A stretch of 64,000 nt of DNA from Bacteroidia bacterium (lineage in GTDB: Bacteria; Bacteroidota; Bacteroidia; Bacteroidales; Prolixibacteraceae), in NCBI GenBank assembly GCA_025358025.1, contig JANYKW010000194.1:1-64000 (forward strand), in the 5' to 3' direction. Shown here in pieces: positions 26,898 through 35,218 of this stretch. How positions within the stretch are numbered: position 1 is the stretch's first letter; each line of letters starts with the position of its first letter. Position numbers and translations under genes: made by a program. Under the pieces are notes generated by a model. It ran no database searches, was not told the DNA's origin, and saw nothing but the letters and a program-made list of their open reading frames with translations.

Positions 26898-28409
26898 ATG
26901 AAAAGAAAAATTTATTCACTGACAACACTGGCTATTCTGACCATACTGCTCGGCATGATGTCGACCGTTCCGGTATTGGCACAGAAGTTTGAGCCGACGC
27001 TCGAATCCTTTAAGCAATATACCTACCCTGCGTGGTTCCGTGATGCAAAATTTGGCATATGGGCGCATTGGGGACCGCAGGCAGTACCCCGGCAAGGGGA
27101 TTGGTATGCCAAAAAAATGTATCAGGAAGGCGGTGATGATTATAAATACCATGTGGCGCATTACGGTCATCCATCCAAATTCGGGTACAAGGATATTATC
27201 CCCCTGTGGAAAGCAGAGAAGTGGAATCCGGATCAACTGATGGCTCTGTACAAAAAGGTGGGTGCCAAATACTTTGTCAGCATGGCTACACATCACGATA
27301 ATTTTTTCCTTTGGGACTCTAAAATACACAAATGGAACTCCGTAAACATGGGCCCGAAAAAGGATGTTGTAGGTTTGTGGCAGCAAGCTGCCAAAAAGGA
27401 GGGATTGCGTTTTGGTGTATCAGAACATCTGGGAGCCAGCTATACCTGGTTTCAAAGCAGTCGCGGGGCTGACAAGACGGGCCCGATGGCAGGTATTTCT
27501 TACGACGGAGTAAATCCCGAATTTGAAGATCTTTATCATCCAAAAACTGCAGCTGACGACAAAGCCTGGCTGACAACAAATCCGGAGAATCAAAAAAACT
27601 GGTTGTCCTGCATTTCAGAATTGATAAGTAAATATCAGCCAGATCTCTTGTATTCGGATGGTGAACTCCCTTTCGGCGAAGTAGGAAGAACCATGCTGTC
27701 AAACTATTATAACCAGGATATCGCAAAAAATGGCGGAAAACTGGAGGCTGTTTATACAGCCAAATTGCGAGCCTCTGAGGGTCGCTGGGTACAGGATCTT
27801 GAGCGGGGAGCAATGGATTCAATCAGTCCATATCCATGGCAGACTGACACCTCCATTGGCGATTGGTACTACCGAACCGGGCAGAAATACATGACTGGTA
27901 CACAGGTAGTCCAGATGCTGGTTGATATTGTCAGTAAAAATGGCAACTTGTTGCTAAATGTTGTTCAAACGCCAGAAGGTGATCTCGAACCTGATGTATT
28001 GAATATTTTAAATGAAATAGCGGCCTGGATTCCGGCCAACGGAGAAGCGATCTATGGCACCCGACCATGGAAAATTTACGGCGAAGGGCCAACCACTCAA
28101 AAAAGTCAGGAAAAGGGCAGGTTTGGCGGTTTGAAAGATGTAAGACCTTATGAATCAACCGATATAAGGTTTACCACCAAGGGTGATGCCTTGTACGTTT
28201 TTTGCATGGGAGTTCCAACGGAAGATGTGAGAATTCTTTCCCTGGGGAAAAATTCAAAGGTTTCCGGACAGAAAATTGCTTCAGTCAAAATGTTGGGCAG
28301 TAACGATAAAATATCGTGGAAGCAGGCAGCTGATGCCATGGTGATAAGCAAACCTTCAAAATTGCCTGCATGGGCGGTTGTAACATTCAAGATTGAGTTT
28401 AAGAAGTAG
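26898..28409 (+). CDS. GH29 alpha-L-fucosidase, second copy
   Basis: A 503-residue secreted GH29 enzyme with a Sec-type signal (IYSLTTLAILTILLGMMSTVPVLAQ). It has YPAWFRDAKFGIWAHWGPQAVP, KYFVSMATHHDNFFLWDS and a nucleophile Asp in LLYSDGELPF. NGNLLLNVVQTPEG marks the end of the catalytic barrel. It is clearly different in sequence from the upstream GH29, so the two probably have different linkage preferences. Last gene of the locus; it is followed by a long perfect inverted repeat. Confidence 0.93.
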   Translation: MKRKIYSLTTLAILTILLGMMSTVPVLAQKFEPTLESFKQYTYPAWFRDAKFGIWAHWGPQAVPRQGDWYAKKMYQEGGDDYKYHVAHYGHPSKFGYKDIIPLWKAEKWNPDQLMALYKKVGAKYFVSMATHHDNFFLWDSKIHKWNSVNMGPKKDVVGLWQQAAKKEGLRFGVSEHLGASYTWFQSSRGADKTGPMAGISYDGVNPEFEDLYHPKTAADDKAWLTTNPENQKNWLSCISELISKYQPDLLYSDGELPFGEVGRTMLSNYYNQDIAKNGGKLEAVYTAKLRASEGRWVQDLERGAMDSISPYPWQTDTSIGDWYYRTGQKYMTGTQVVQMLVDIVSKNGNLLLNVVQTPEGDLEPDVLNILNEIAAWIPANGEAIYGTRPWKIYGEGPTTQKSQEKGRFGGLKDVRPYESTDIRFTTKGDALYVFCMGVPTEDVRILSLGKNSKVSGQKIASVKMLGSNDKISWKQAADAMVISKPSKLPAWAVVTFKIEFKK

Positions 28410-28411
28410 TT

Positions 28412-28476
28412 AATTTGGTGCAAAGATAAAACGACTTCAGTTTTTAACTGAAACCGTTTTATCTTTGCACCAAATT
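28412..28476. repeat. Perfect 22-bp inverted repeat with TATCTTTG in each arm
   Basis: Bases 28412-28433 are the exact reverse complement of 28455-28476. The 21-base interior folds further (TTCAGTT/AACTGAA), so 65 bases form one nearly continuous hairpin with a three-base loop. It lies just after the GH29 stop and just before the nitroreductase start at 28484. The right arm carries TATCTTTG on the plus strand and the left arm carries it on the minus strand, the Bacteroidota -7 box. It may be both terminator and promoter. Confidence 0.8.
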
Positions 28477-28483
28477 GAAAATC

Positions 28484-29236
28484 ATGTTGGATACATTATT
28501 GCAGCACCGAACCATTCGGAAATACAAAACGACGGATATTGGGGAGGAACTGTTAAACAAGATTCTGGAGGCTGGATGCAAGGCTTCAACGACGGGAAAC
28601 ATGCAGGTCTATAGCGTCATTGCGAATCGTGATCCTGCAATGAAAAAGCGTTTGGCAGGTTGCCATTTCAATCAGCCAATGGTAGAAAATGCTCCTGTTG
28701 TGCTGACTTTTTGCGCCGATTTCAACCGTTTCAATCTATGGTGCAGACAAAACAATGCCGATCCGGGATACGATAATTTTCTTTCCTTCTTCACTGCATC
28801 GATTGATGCACTGCTGGTGGCTCAGAATGTTTGTGTGGCAGCTGAGAGTGAAGGACTCGGAATATGTTACCTTGGAACAACAACCTACCTGGCAGGAAAG
28901 ATTATTGAAGTGCTGCAACTTCCGCAGGGAGTGGTACCTGTGACTACGGTTACATTAGGCTGGCCGGACGAGAACCCTGAATTGACAGACAGGCTGCCAT
29001 TGGAGGCAATCGTGCATAAAGAGACTTACAAGGATTATAGTCCGGAAGATATCAATCGTATATATTCAGGGAAAGAAGCTTTGCCCGTATATCAGAAATT
29101 TATTATCGAAAATAATAAAGAAACACTTGCTCAGGTATTTACAGATGTTCGTTACAAAAAAACTGACAATGTAGTTTTTTCGAATATGCTTTTGGAGGTT
29201 CTCAAGCGACAGGGATTTATGAACCAACAGCCATGA
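28484..29236 (+). CDS. Nitroreductase-family FMN oxidoreductase (NfsA-like)
   Basis: A 250-residue FMN/NAD(P)H oxidoreductase of the nitroreductase fold. The start RTIRKYKTTDIGEELLNKILEAGCKASTTGNMQVYSV is typical; an FMN-contact region GLGICYLGTTTYLA and a TTVTLGWPDENP segment follow. It can reduce nitro or quinone compounds; the natural substrate is unknown. ATG at 28484 is the likely start; a TTG at 28475 is in frame but lies inside the inverted repeat. If the TATCTTTG box at 28460-28467 is used, the leader is only about ten bases long. It overlaps the next gene by four bases. Confidence 0.87.
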   Translation: MLDTLLQHRTIRKYKTTDIGEELLNKILEAGCKASTTGNMQVYSVIANRDPAMKKRLAGCHFNQPMVENAPVVLTFCADFNRFNLWCRQNNADPGYDNFLSFFTASIDALLVAQNVCVAAESEGLGICYLGTTTYLAGKIIEVLQLPQGVVPVTTVTLGWPDENPELTDRLPLEAIVHKETYKDYSPEDINRIYSGKEALPVYQKFIIENNKETLAQVFTDVRYKKTDNVVFSNMLLEVLKRQGFMNQQP

Positions 29237-30009
29237 TGATCAACAAAATTCAATATAGAATTGCCCCTGGATTCGAAGGTCTGGAAAGTTGGATTAAAGA
29301 TCTGCCAGGAAATTTTGCATCCACTGGAATTTCAATATTTAAAGACCGGAACGAGGTCAGGCTATTTAAAGTTTCAGGATTGGAATTGAATGTAAAAGCC
29401 TTCAAATTGCCCAATTTGATCAATCGCTTTGCCTACGTTTACCTGAGAGGATCAAAGGCTGCCAGATCGTTTGAATATGCCCACCGTTTTTTGGAAGTGG
29501 GCGCTTCAACTCCTGCTCCAGTTGCATTTGTCGACTGTCTGTCGAAAGGACAATTGAAAGAGAGCTACTATGTTACGCTACACTACAATCATGATTTTAC
29601 CCTCCGTGATGTGCTGAATGATCTGGTTCCTGATAAAGAAAATATTCTGGTTCAGTGGGTTCGTTTCACCTGGTCGCAACTACACAAGAACGGAATTTAT
29701 CATCTCGACTATTCTCCGGGTAACACATTGATACACAAAGATAAAGAGAAGTATAATTTTGCAATTGTCGACCTAAACAGGATGAAATTTGTATCTGTTG
29801 GTTTCAACAAAGGCATTCAGAATTTTCGACAGCTTGATACCGGGGCAGAGACCCTCAGGTTAATTGCTGCCGAATATGCATCTCTATGTGAAGAGCCTGC
29901 TGAGAGGGCAATCTCACTGTTGCTAAGGCATGACAGAAAAAACAAGTCCTACCGCCGAAGAAAAGAAAACTTCAAAGACTGGGTACGGGGGGCAGAAAGC
30001 GAATCTTAA
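29233..30009 (+). CDS. Lipopolysaccharide kinase-family protein (WaaP/InaA type)
   Basis: The 258-residue protein has a protein-kinase-like fold. HLDYSPGNTLIH is the catalytic loop (Asp then Asn) and FAIVDLNRMKF the metal-binding Asp segment. This arrangement is typical of the LPS core phosphorylating kinases WaaP and KdkA. It may phosphorylate heptose or Kdo on the cytoplasmic side of the inner membrane. The ATG overlaps the nitroreductase stop, and the downstream convergent genes encode a heptosyltransferase-type enzyme, which supports an LPS role. Confidence 0.8.
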   Translation: MMINKIQYRIAPGFEGLESWIKDLPGNFASTGISIFKDRNEVRLFKVSGLELNVKAFKLPNLINRFAYVYLRGSKAARSFEYAHRFLEVGASTPAPVAFVDCLSKGQLKESYYVTLHYNHDFTLRDVLNDLVPDKENILVQWVRFTWSQLHKNGIYHLDYSPGNTLIHKDKEKYNFAIVDLNRMKFVSVGFNKGIQNFRQLDTGAETLRLIAAEYASLCEEPAERAISLLLRHDRKNKSYRRRKENFKDWVRGAESES

Positions 30010-30017
30010 ATGTTTTT

Positions 30018-31088
30018 CTATTCAATATTCTTTTGTTTGGGATTCAAAACGTCCAGAAACACCAGTTTATCGTAGAGATCTGAGGCTTTGATGAGTTCCA
30101 TACATTTGGTTACAGGATAAATGCATTTCCTCCCTCCAAATACAGAACATGGACGGCAGGTTAAAATACCATCGGGCGGTTGTATTTGATAATCTTCCGG
30201 TTGACCCAGGGCAGAAAAGCCAAAGGCAGGATGAGTCCCACCCCACACAGAGATGGTTCTGATACCTGACAGAGCTGCAAGGTGCATGTTGGATGAGTCC
30301 ATGGCGATCATCAGATCAAGCATCCGGATCATGGCTATCTCCTCCGACAAGGTGAACTTCCCGGCTACCAGATGAATGTTACCGCTGTGTTGTTCAAGCT
30401 GTTTTAAAAGTTTAATCTCTCTTTCCCCCCCCCCAAAGAGGAAAAATACGGCCTTGTGATTTTGATTGATAAGGGTGATCAGCTCTTTGAAGTTTTCCAG
30501 TCCCCAGATCTTTGGAGCAGTATTGGCAAAAGGGGAGAGCCCAATTTTGAGGTACCCTTTCTCAGGAATTTTTCCAAGGAGAAAACTGCGTGCACTTTGA
30601 AAAGCTTCTGTGGAATAATCAATATAAGGAGCCTTCCCAATTTGGGAATCAATGCCTGCTTCAATAAAAGCATCTGCATACCTCTGCGTAGAGTGTTTTA
30701 GAATAACGATTTTTTTGGTTCGTATCAGCTTGTTTTTTTTCGCTCTCCCTTTGTCTATCGAATAGACAGGAGTACCGCTTATCCTGAAGAAAAAGGAGAC
30801 GATTTTAGTCCTGAGAACAGCATGAAGGTCAATTACCTCTTCAAAAGGTCCAATCTTTCTGAGATCCGCAAAAAGCCGGTAGAGTCCAGTTAGTCCTTTG
30901 TGCCTTTCTTCCAGTTTTGGGAAATACAGTTTAAGACGGGGAATTCCAAAGAAAAATGGCGCAAAAAATGGCCTGGTCACCAGCGTGATATGGAGTTCAC
31001 TATTACTTTCAAGGACATATCGGATCACAGGAACTGTCAGGGCTACATCACCCATCGCTGATAGACGGAATACAACTATTTTCTTCAT
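30018..31088 (-). CDS. Glycosyltransferase family 9 (ADP-heptose:LPS heptosyltransferase-like)
   Basis: A 356-residue GT9 enzyme starting KKIVVFRLSAMGDVALTVPVIRYVLE, the WaaC/WaaF signature. C-terminal segments ILVAGKFTLSEEIAMIRM-like, MIAMDSSNMHLAALSGIRTISVWGGTHP and CRPCSVFGGRKCI-type cysteines match the family. It probably adds heptose to the LPS inner core. A run of ten G on the coding strand (C10 at 30425-30434) encodes Gly-Gly-Gly-Glu in FFLFGGGEREIK; such tracts can slip. The gene directly abuts the upstream DUF6165 gene, so both form an operon. Confidence 0.9.
   Translation of the reverse strand: MKKIVVFRLSAMGDVALTVPVIRYVLESNSELHITLVTRPFFAPFFFGIPRLKLYFPKLEERHKGLTGLYRLFADLRKIGPFEEVIDLHAVLRTKIVSFFFRISGTPVYSIDKGRAKKNKLIRTKKIVILKHSTQRYADAFIEAGIDSQIGKAPYIDYSTEAFQSARSFLLGKIPEKGYLKIGLSPFANTAPKIWGLENFKELITLINQNHKAVFFLFGGGEREIKLLKQLEQHSGNIHLVAGKFTLSEEIAMIRMLDLMIAMDSSNMHLAALSGIRTISVWGGTHPAFGFSALGQPEDYQIQPPDGILTCRPCSVFGGRKCIYPVTKCMELIKASDLYDKLVFLDVLNPKQKNIE
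30425..30434 (-). repeat. Ten-base poly-G tract inside the GT9 gene
   Basis: Ten consecutive C on the plus strand (G on the coding strand) span codons for Gly-Gly-Gly and the first base of Glu. Gain or loss of one base would shift the reading frame about 60% into the gene. Confidence 0.9.
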
Positions 31089-31463
31089 TTATTTGTACTC
31101 CTCATAGCTCTTCTCTTCGAAAAGTTTCGAGCCGGTAATTTCATTGATTTTACGTTTTACATCCGAACGGTCATCATTGATAAAATATACAGAACGGGCT
31201 GTCTGAATGAAATCATCACCGAAATCCCTGACCCGTTCTAGGTCACGAATATGGTCTTCTATCAACCATAAACGGGTATTTATTTCATACAACTGCATGT
31301 AGAGCGGATGGGATTTTTCCATAATTGTACACATCGCCTGATTGACCACTTCATATTCGGTCCTTAGGTTCTCCAGTTTGCCCGGATCTTTTATTTTTTC
31401 CAGTTTGATTTCGATAATGGTAAGCTTATCTGCAATCTCACCGTTGGATACTTCAATCTTCAT
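31089..31463 (-). CDS. DUF6165-like protein of an LPS gene cluster
   Basis: A 124-residue protein starting MKIEVSNGEIADKLTIIEIKLEKI, with the conserved YEINTRLWLIEDHIRDLERVRDFGDDFIQTARSVYFINDDR stretch; these match the DUF6165 family from memory. It is soluble, mostly helical and charged, with no membrane segment. The family commonly sits beside LPS glycosyltransferases, and here it directly precedes a heptosyltransferase gene in the same operon. A Met six codons upstream is in frame; 31463 fits the family start better. Its function is unknown. A TACTTTTG box in the minus direction precedes it. Confidence 0.72.
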   Translation of the reverse strand: MKIEVSNGEIADKLTIIEIKLEKIKDPGKLENLRTEYEVVNQAMCTIMEKSHPLYMQLYEINTRLWLIEDHIRDLERVRDFGDDFIQTARSVYFINDDRSDVKRKINEITGSKLFEEKSYEEYK

Positions 31464-31511
31464 GCACTTATTTTTTCTCAAAAGTACAATTAAATCTTTT
31501 TCTTTTCTCTG

Positions 31512-32282
31512 TTATATTGATTCCGGATTTCTGAAAACATCGCGGGCAGAACCCTGGGCCGTTGCCATGATCAATAAATCATCGATATTGACATGGGCCG
31601 GACGGGTGATCATGAAAAGGATGGTCTCAGCGATATCAGCAGGGTAAAGCGGAGTAATACCCTTGTAAACTTTCAGGGCGCGTTCATCGTCCCCCTTGAA
31701 ACGAACGTTTGAAAATTCAGAATTAACCATTCCGGGGGCAAGGGTTCCAACTTTGACTCCGTAAGGCAGAAGTTCTATGCGCATGGCATGAGAAATTGCC
31801 TGAACGGCATGTTTGGTGCCACAATAGACTCCACCCATCGGGTAGGATTCTTTGCCTGCAAGGGAGGAGATGTTGATAACATGACCGCTTTTTCGTTCCT
31901 TCATCCAGGGTACAACGGTTCTGGTCATGTATAGCAGACCTTTAATATTGGTGTCTATCATTCTTTCCCAGTCGTCAATTTCACCATTATCAACAGTATC
32001 CATTCCTACTGCCAGTCCGGCATTGTTTATAAGCACATCTATCGCCTTCCAGTTTCCCGGCAGGGAGTCGAGTGATGTTTGTACCTTTTCAGGTTTAGTC
32101 ACATCAAAACAAAGGAGGAGGCATTTTGCCTTGTATTTGGCCGATAATTCATGCTCGAGTTCGACCAGTCGCTTATTTCTTCTACCAGTCAGGATTAGAT
32201 CGTAACCATTGGCGGCCAGGAGATGGGACGTGGCTGCCCCAATTCCGGATGTTGCGCCTGTTATAAGTGCAATTTTTGACAT
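31512..32282 (-). CDS. Short-chain dehydrogenase/reductase (YdfG-like)
   Basis: A 256-residue classical SDR: cofactor motif TGATSGIGAATS, NNAGLAVG, active-site Ser in NISSLAGKES, and YCGTKHAVQ (Tyr and Lys). It resembles the NADP-dependent 3-hydroxy acid dehydrogenase YdfG group, acting on serine or 3-hydroxy acids. Start MSKIALITG at 32282 is chosen; the open frame runs further to 32342 but has no family residues there. A minus-strand TACTTTAG box just upstream is a likely -7 element. Confidence 0.9.
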   Translation of the reverse strand: MSKIALITGATSGIGAATSHLLAANGYDLILTGRRNKRLVELEHELSAKYKAKCLLLCFDVTKPEKVQTSLDSLPGNWKAIDVLINNAGLAVGMDTVDNGEIDDWERMIDTNIKGLLYMTRTVVPWMKERKSGHVINISSLAGKESYPMGGVYCGTKHAVQAISHAMRIELLPYGVKVGTLAPGMVNSEFSNVRFKGDDERALKVYKGITPLYPADIAETILFMITRPAHVNIDDLLIMATAQGSARDVFRNPESI

Positions 32283-32510
32283 ATCTATTCTTTTTAATGT
32301 AGCTAAAGTAGAAAAAAAGGATTGTATTTCTAGGGAATACATTCAGAAACCATTGATTTAACCTTTTTTTAATGCGCTATTTAATGGCCGGAAAGATTCA
32401 AAGATTTGCGAAGCCAATGCCATTGAATGTCATTTTCTGTTTGAGTGACAATTTCCTCGTGCTCCTTTAATTTGGCGATTGTCTGCTTAGCAATGTTTCA
32501 GCGAATCAAC

Positions 32511-32518
32511 TATCTTTG
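32511..32518 (+). promoter_or_regulatory. TATCTTTG -7 box of the PurM-like/menG unit
   Basis: A perfect TAnnTTTG box, 20 bases after a TTAG that could serve as a weak -33 element. Transcription would start near 32524, shortly before the ATG at 32538. Confidence 0.6.
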
Positions 32519-32537
32519 TCATAAAAACATATCGGTC

Positions 32538-33593
32538 ATGAGCGAAAACAGTCCCAAATCTTTTACTATTGAACAGATTCCTGCCCCGGAAGATTTGCAA
32601 AGTGTCATCTATTCGATGCTTGCTATACCTCATCTTTCCCTGGTCAATATTTTCAATGAGTTTGCAGCCCCGGATCTCGATCCGTCAGCAATGAGCAATG
32701 ACAATACCGATGACTCCGGCATTTTTCAGCTGGATGAAGATGAACAATTTTATTCACTGACAATCTATGCTGATCACCGCCGTTTGGCTGTCGACCCCTA
32801 TTCAGCAGCCCAGATTCTCGTCGCCAAGGCTGTCAGAAGATTGGTGTGTTATGGCGCTGTTCCTGTTTCGATCAGCAGTTTTATGAATCATGTTGAGTTT
32901 GCCAATCCGATTGCGCAGGAGATGGTGATGGCAGCACGGCTCGGTCTGGATGCTGCAGCCAAGAGTTTTAACCTGAAATTTTCCCAAAGGAAATTACACT
33001 ACGATTATTCGGGCGACCAGGGATTTGTTCCACCGACCCTGATTATCAGTCTTTTTGGAAAACTTAAAAGCAGAAATCAACTTTTGTTACCGAAATTTAG
33101 AAAAAAGGGAGACAACCTGTTGCTGATCGGTCGCTCATACAACGATATAAATGCTTCTGAATACCTGGATTTTTACCACGAGATCAAGGAGTGGCCACTC
33201 ATGAAATTCAGCCTCTCGACAGAAAGCCGTCTCATTGACGTGATGAAAGAGGTTATTCAAAAAGATTTGGTTATTTCTGCTACTCCCGTGGGTATTGGCG
33301 GACTATTTTTTACGCTTTTGCGGAATGCTCTTCCCAATGATCTGGGATTTGATATAACCACCGATGATGAAATCAGATCCGACGCCTTTCTTTTTGGAGA
33401 GTCGATGGGCAGATATATCGTGAGCGTCTCCAGGGAAAATGAGGATGAGTTCGTTGACTACCTCTTCGACCGAAAGATTCCTGTGATGACTTTGGGGCAT
33501 GTTACCAAGGGAGAGATTAGAATTGATGACCACTCGATGGGCTTTGTTGACAAAGGGTTGGTTAGTGAGATAATTGACGATCTTGATGAGTGA
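32538..33593 (+). CDS. PurM/PurL-like AIR synthase-related protein
   Basis: A 351-residue protein with the fold wording of AIR synthase relatives: YADHRRLAVDPYSAAQILVAKAVRRLVCYGAVPVSISSFMN resembles the conserved N-terminal half. In the C-terminal half, DLVISATPVGIGGLFFTLLRNALPNDLGFDITTD corresponds to the ATP-site glycine loop region. It lacks the glutaminase and N-terminal parts of full PurL. Whether it acts in purine synthesis is not clear; a distinct kinase-like or maturation role is possible. It overlaps menG by eight bases (ATGAGTGA), so the two are translationally coupled. Confidence 0.7.
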   Translation: MSENSPKSFTIEQIPAPEDLQSVIYSMLAIPHLSLVNIFNEFAAPDLDPSAMSNDNTDDSGIFQLDEDEQFYSLTIYADHRRLAVDPYSAAQILVAKAVRRLVCYGAVPVSISSFMNHVEFANPIAQEMVMAARLGLDAAAKSFNLKFSQRKLHYDYSGDQGFVPPTLIISLFGKLKSRNQLLLPKFRKKGDNLLLIGRSYNDINASEYLDFYHEIKEWPLMKFSLSTESRLIDVMKEVIQKDLVISATPVGIGGLFFTLLRNALPNDLGFDITTDDEIRSDAFLFGESMGRYIVSVSRENEDEFVDYLFDRKIPVMTLGHVTKGEIRIDDHSMGFVDKGLVSEIIDDLDE

Positions 33594-34314
33594 AATTAAG
33601 CCCTACCGGGATTCAGCTGTCGGGAAAAAGGAGCAGATTGCAACGATGTTCGATCGTATCGCTCCGAAGTATGATTTTCTCAATCACACCCTTTCGTTTG
33701 GTATCGATAAAGTGTGGCGCCGCAAAGCGATCCGGCTTATTTCCGGCAATTCGCCTGAGACAATTCTTGATGTGGCAACCGGAACCGGTGATTTCGCTAT
33801 CGCTGCATTAAAATCAGGTGCCCAAAAGGTTACCGGAATTGATATCTCAAAAGAGATGGTGGCTTTTGGTCGGGAAAAAATCAGGAAGTTGGGTCTCGAG
33901 GGTAAAATTGAATTATTGACCGGCGATTCAGAAGCAATACAATTCCCGGATAACAGCTTTGACGCTGCAACGGTAGCTTTTGGAGTCAGAAACTTTGAAA
34001 ATCTCAGCCACGGGCTGGATGAGCTGTTCAGGGTCCTTAAGCAGGGAGGAACGTTGTGTGTGCTTGAATTTTCAAAGCCCCGTCAGCCTTTGATAAGATT
34101 TGGATACAAATTTTACTCCAGGAGTCTGATGCCCCGGATAGGACGGATGATCTCCGGCGATTCATCAGCTTATACCTATTTGCCAGAATCTGTTGAGGGA
34201 TTTCCAGACGGAGAAAAATTTATTACTTTTATGAAGGAATCAGGATTTGTTCAAATCAGTGAATACCGGTTAACCTTTGGTATTGCTACCATCTACCTGG
34301 GTAGAAAAGTATAA
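33586..34314 (+). CDS. menG: Demethylmenaquinone methyltransferase
   Basis: MenG/UbiE adds the last methyl group to menaquinone using SAM. The 242-residue enzyme has the motifs MFDRIAPKYDFLNHTLSFGIDKVWRR, VATGTGDFAIAALK (SAM loop), FDAATVAFGVRNFENL and LEFSKP. ATG at 33586 (MSEIKPYRDS) is used; the stop of the upstream gene lies within its first codons. Together with the UbiD enzyme at 3238 it points to menaquinone as the respiratory quinone. A PorT-like gene follows after 55 bases. Confidence 0.95.
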   Translation: MSEIKPYRDSAVGKKEQIATMFDRIAPKYDFLNHTLSFGIDKVWRRKAIRLISGNSPETILDVATGTGDFAIAALKSGAQKVTGIDISKEMVAFGREKIRKLGLEGKIELLTGDSEAIQFPDNSFDAATVAFGVRNFENLSHGLDELFRVLKQGGTLCVLEFSKPRQPLIRFGYKFYSRSLMPRIGRMISGDSSAYTYLPESVEGFPDGEKFITFMKESGFVQISEYRLTFGIATIYLGRKV

Positions 34315-34369
34315 AGACCACGCATCCCTGTTGAATGCAAATTCAAAGGTATAATGTCACGAGTGATAA

Positions 34370-35200
34370 ATGAGAAATAGTGTAAATAAAATTTTGTTCG
34401 CTTTTGTGCTGCTTTTATCAGGAGCTGCAAATCCTTTGTCTGCTCAGTTGATACGGGATCAAAATCTTTCCCGTTTCGATGATCGGTTGCTTCATTTTGG
34501 ATTCTACCTGGGAATTAACACGATGGATTACCGTTTTACCCATTACAATGATGTAAGACTGAATCCTGTTTTTAGTCAGAATGACGGTTTGGCTTCTTAT
34601 GCTGAACCATTTTACAATGGCATTCATTCTTACAGGGTTGAGTGCTATCCCCTGAAGCCGGGATTTACAGTTGGGGGAGTGGTGAACCTCAGAGTCAACA
34701 AGACGGTTGATTTTCGTATTACTCCAGGGATGTCATTGGGTTCCAGGCAGATGAAGTTTACAGAAAATATAGATCGGTTCATCAGTGACCCTGCCATTGG
34801 TGGCAAACTTTATTCAGGTATTTTCTATGAACAATATTTAACTACACCATCAGCATATATTGACATCCCGGTCGGATTTAGGTACAAGGGATTCAGGAGT
34901 GGCAATCTGAGGCCGTATATTTACGGAGGGGCTGCCTACCGAAGGGATCTTGAGAGCAAGAGAATCTCTGAAAGTGCGGTGCATCTGAAAAGAAACGGAT
35001 ATTATGCGGAGGTGGCCTTCGGTCTGGATACTTATTTTCCCTTTTTCCGGTTTACCGGTGAGTTTAAATTTTCGTATGGATTGAATAACCTGATTCTTCA
35101 CGATACTAATCTTTCATCGGATATTCCATTGCCATATTATGGATTTGTGGTGAATAAATTGAATTCCAATATCTTCACACTTATTTTCTATTTTGAATAG
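34370..35200 (+). CDS. PorT/SprT-like outer membrane protein of the type IX secretion system
   Basis: A 276-residue outer membrane beta-barrel protein with a signal peptide (KILFAFVLLLSGAANPLSAQ). It has the PorT-like features HFGFYLGINTMDYRF, KPGFTVGGVVNLRVNKTVDFRITPGMSLGSRQMKF, DIPVGFRYK, RPYIYGGAAYRRDL and AEVAFGLDTYFPFFRFTGEFKFSYGLNN. It ends in an aromatic residue plus Glu. PorT (SprT) is needed for type IX secretion in Bacteroidota, and next to menG/ubiE is its usual place in related genomes. No other T9SS gene is in the window. Confidence 0.78.
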   Translation: MRNSVNKILFAFVLLLSGAANPLSAQLIRDQNLSRFDDRLLHFGFYLGINTMDYRFTHYNDVRLNPVFSQNDGLASYAEPFYNGIHSYRVECYPLKPGFTVGGVVNLRVNKTVDFRITPGMSLGSRQMKFTENIDRFISDPAIGGKLYSGIFYEQYLTTPSAYIDIPVGFRYKGFRSGNLRPYIYGGAAYRRDLESKRISESAVHLKRNGYYAEVAFGLDTYFPFFRFTGEFKFSYGLNNLILHDTNLSSDIPLPYYGFVVNKLNSNIFTLIFYFE

Positions 35201-35218
35201 TATATTTTTCATTCTATT

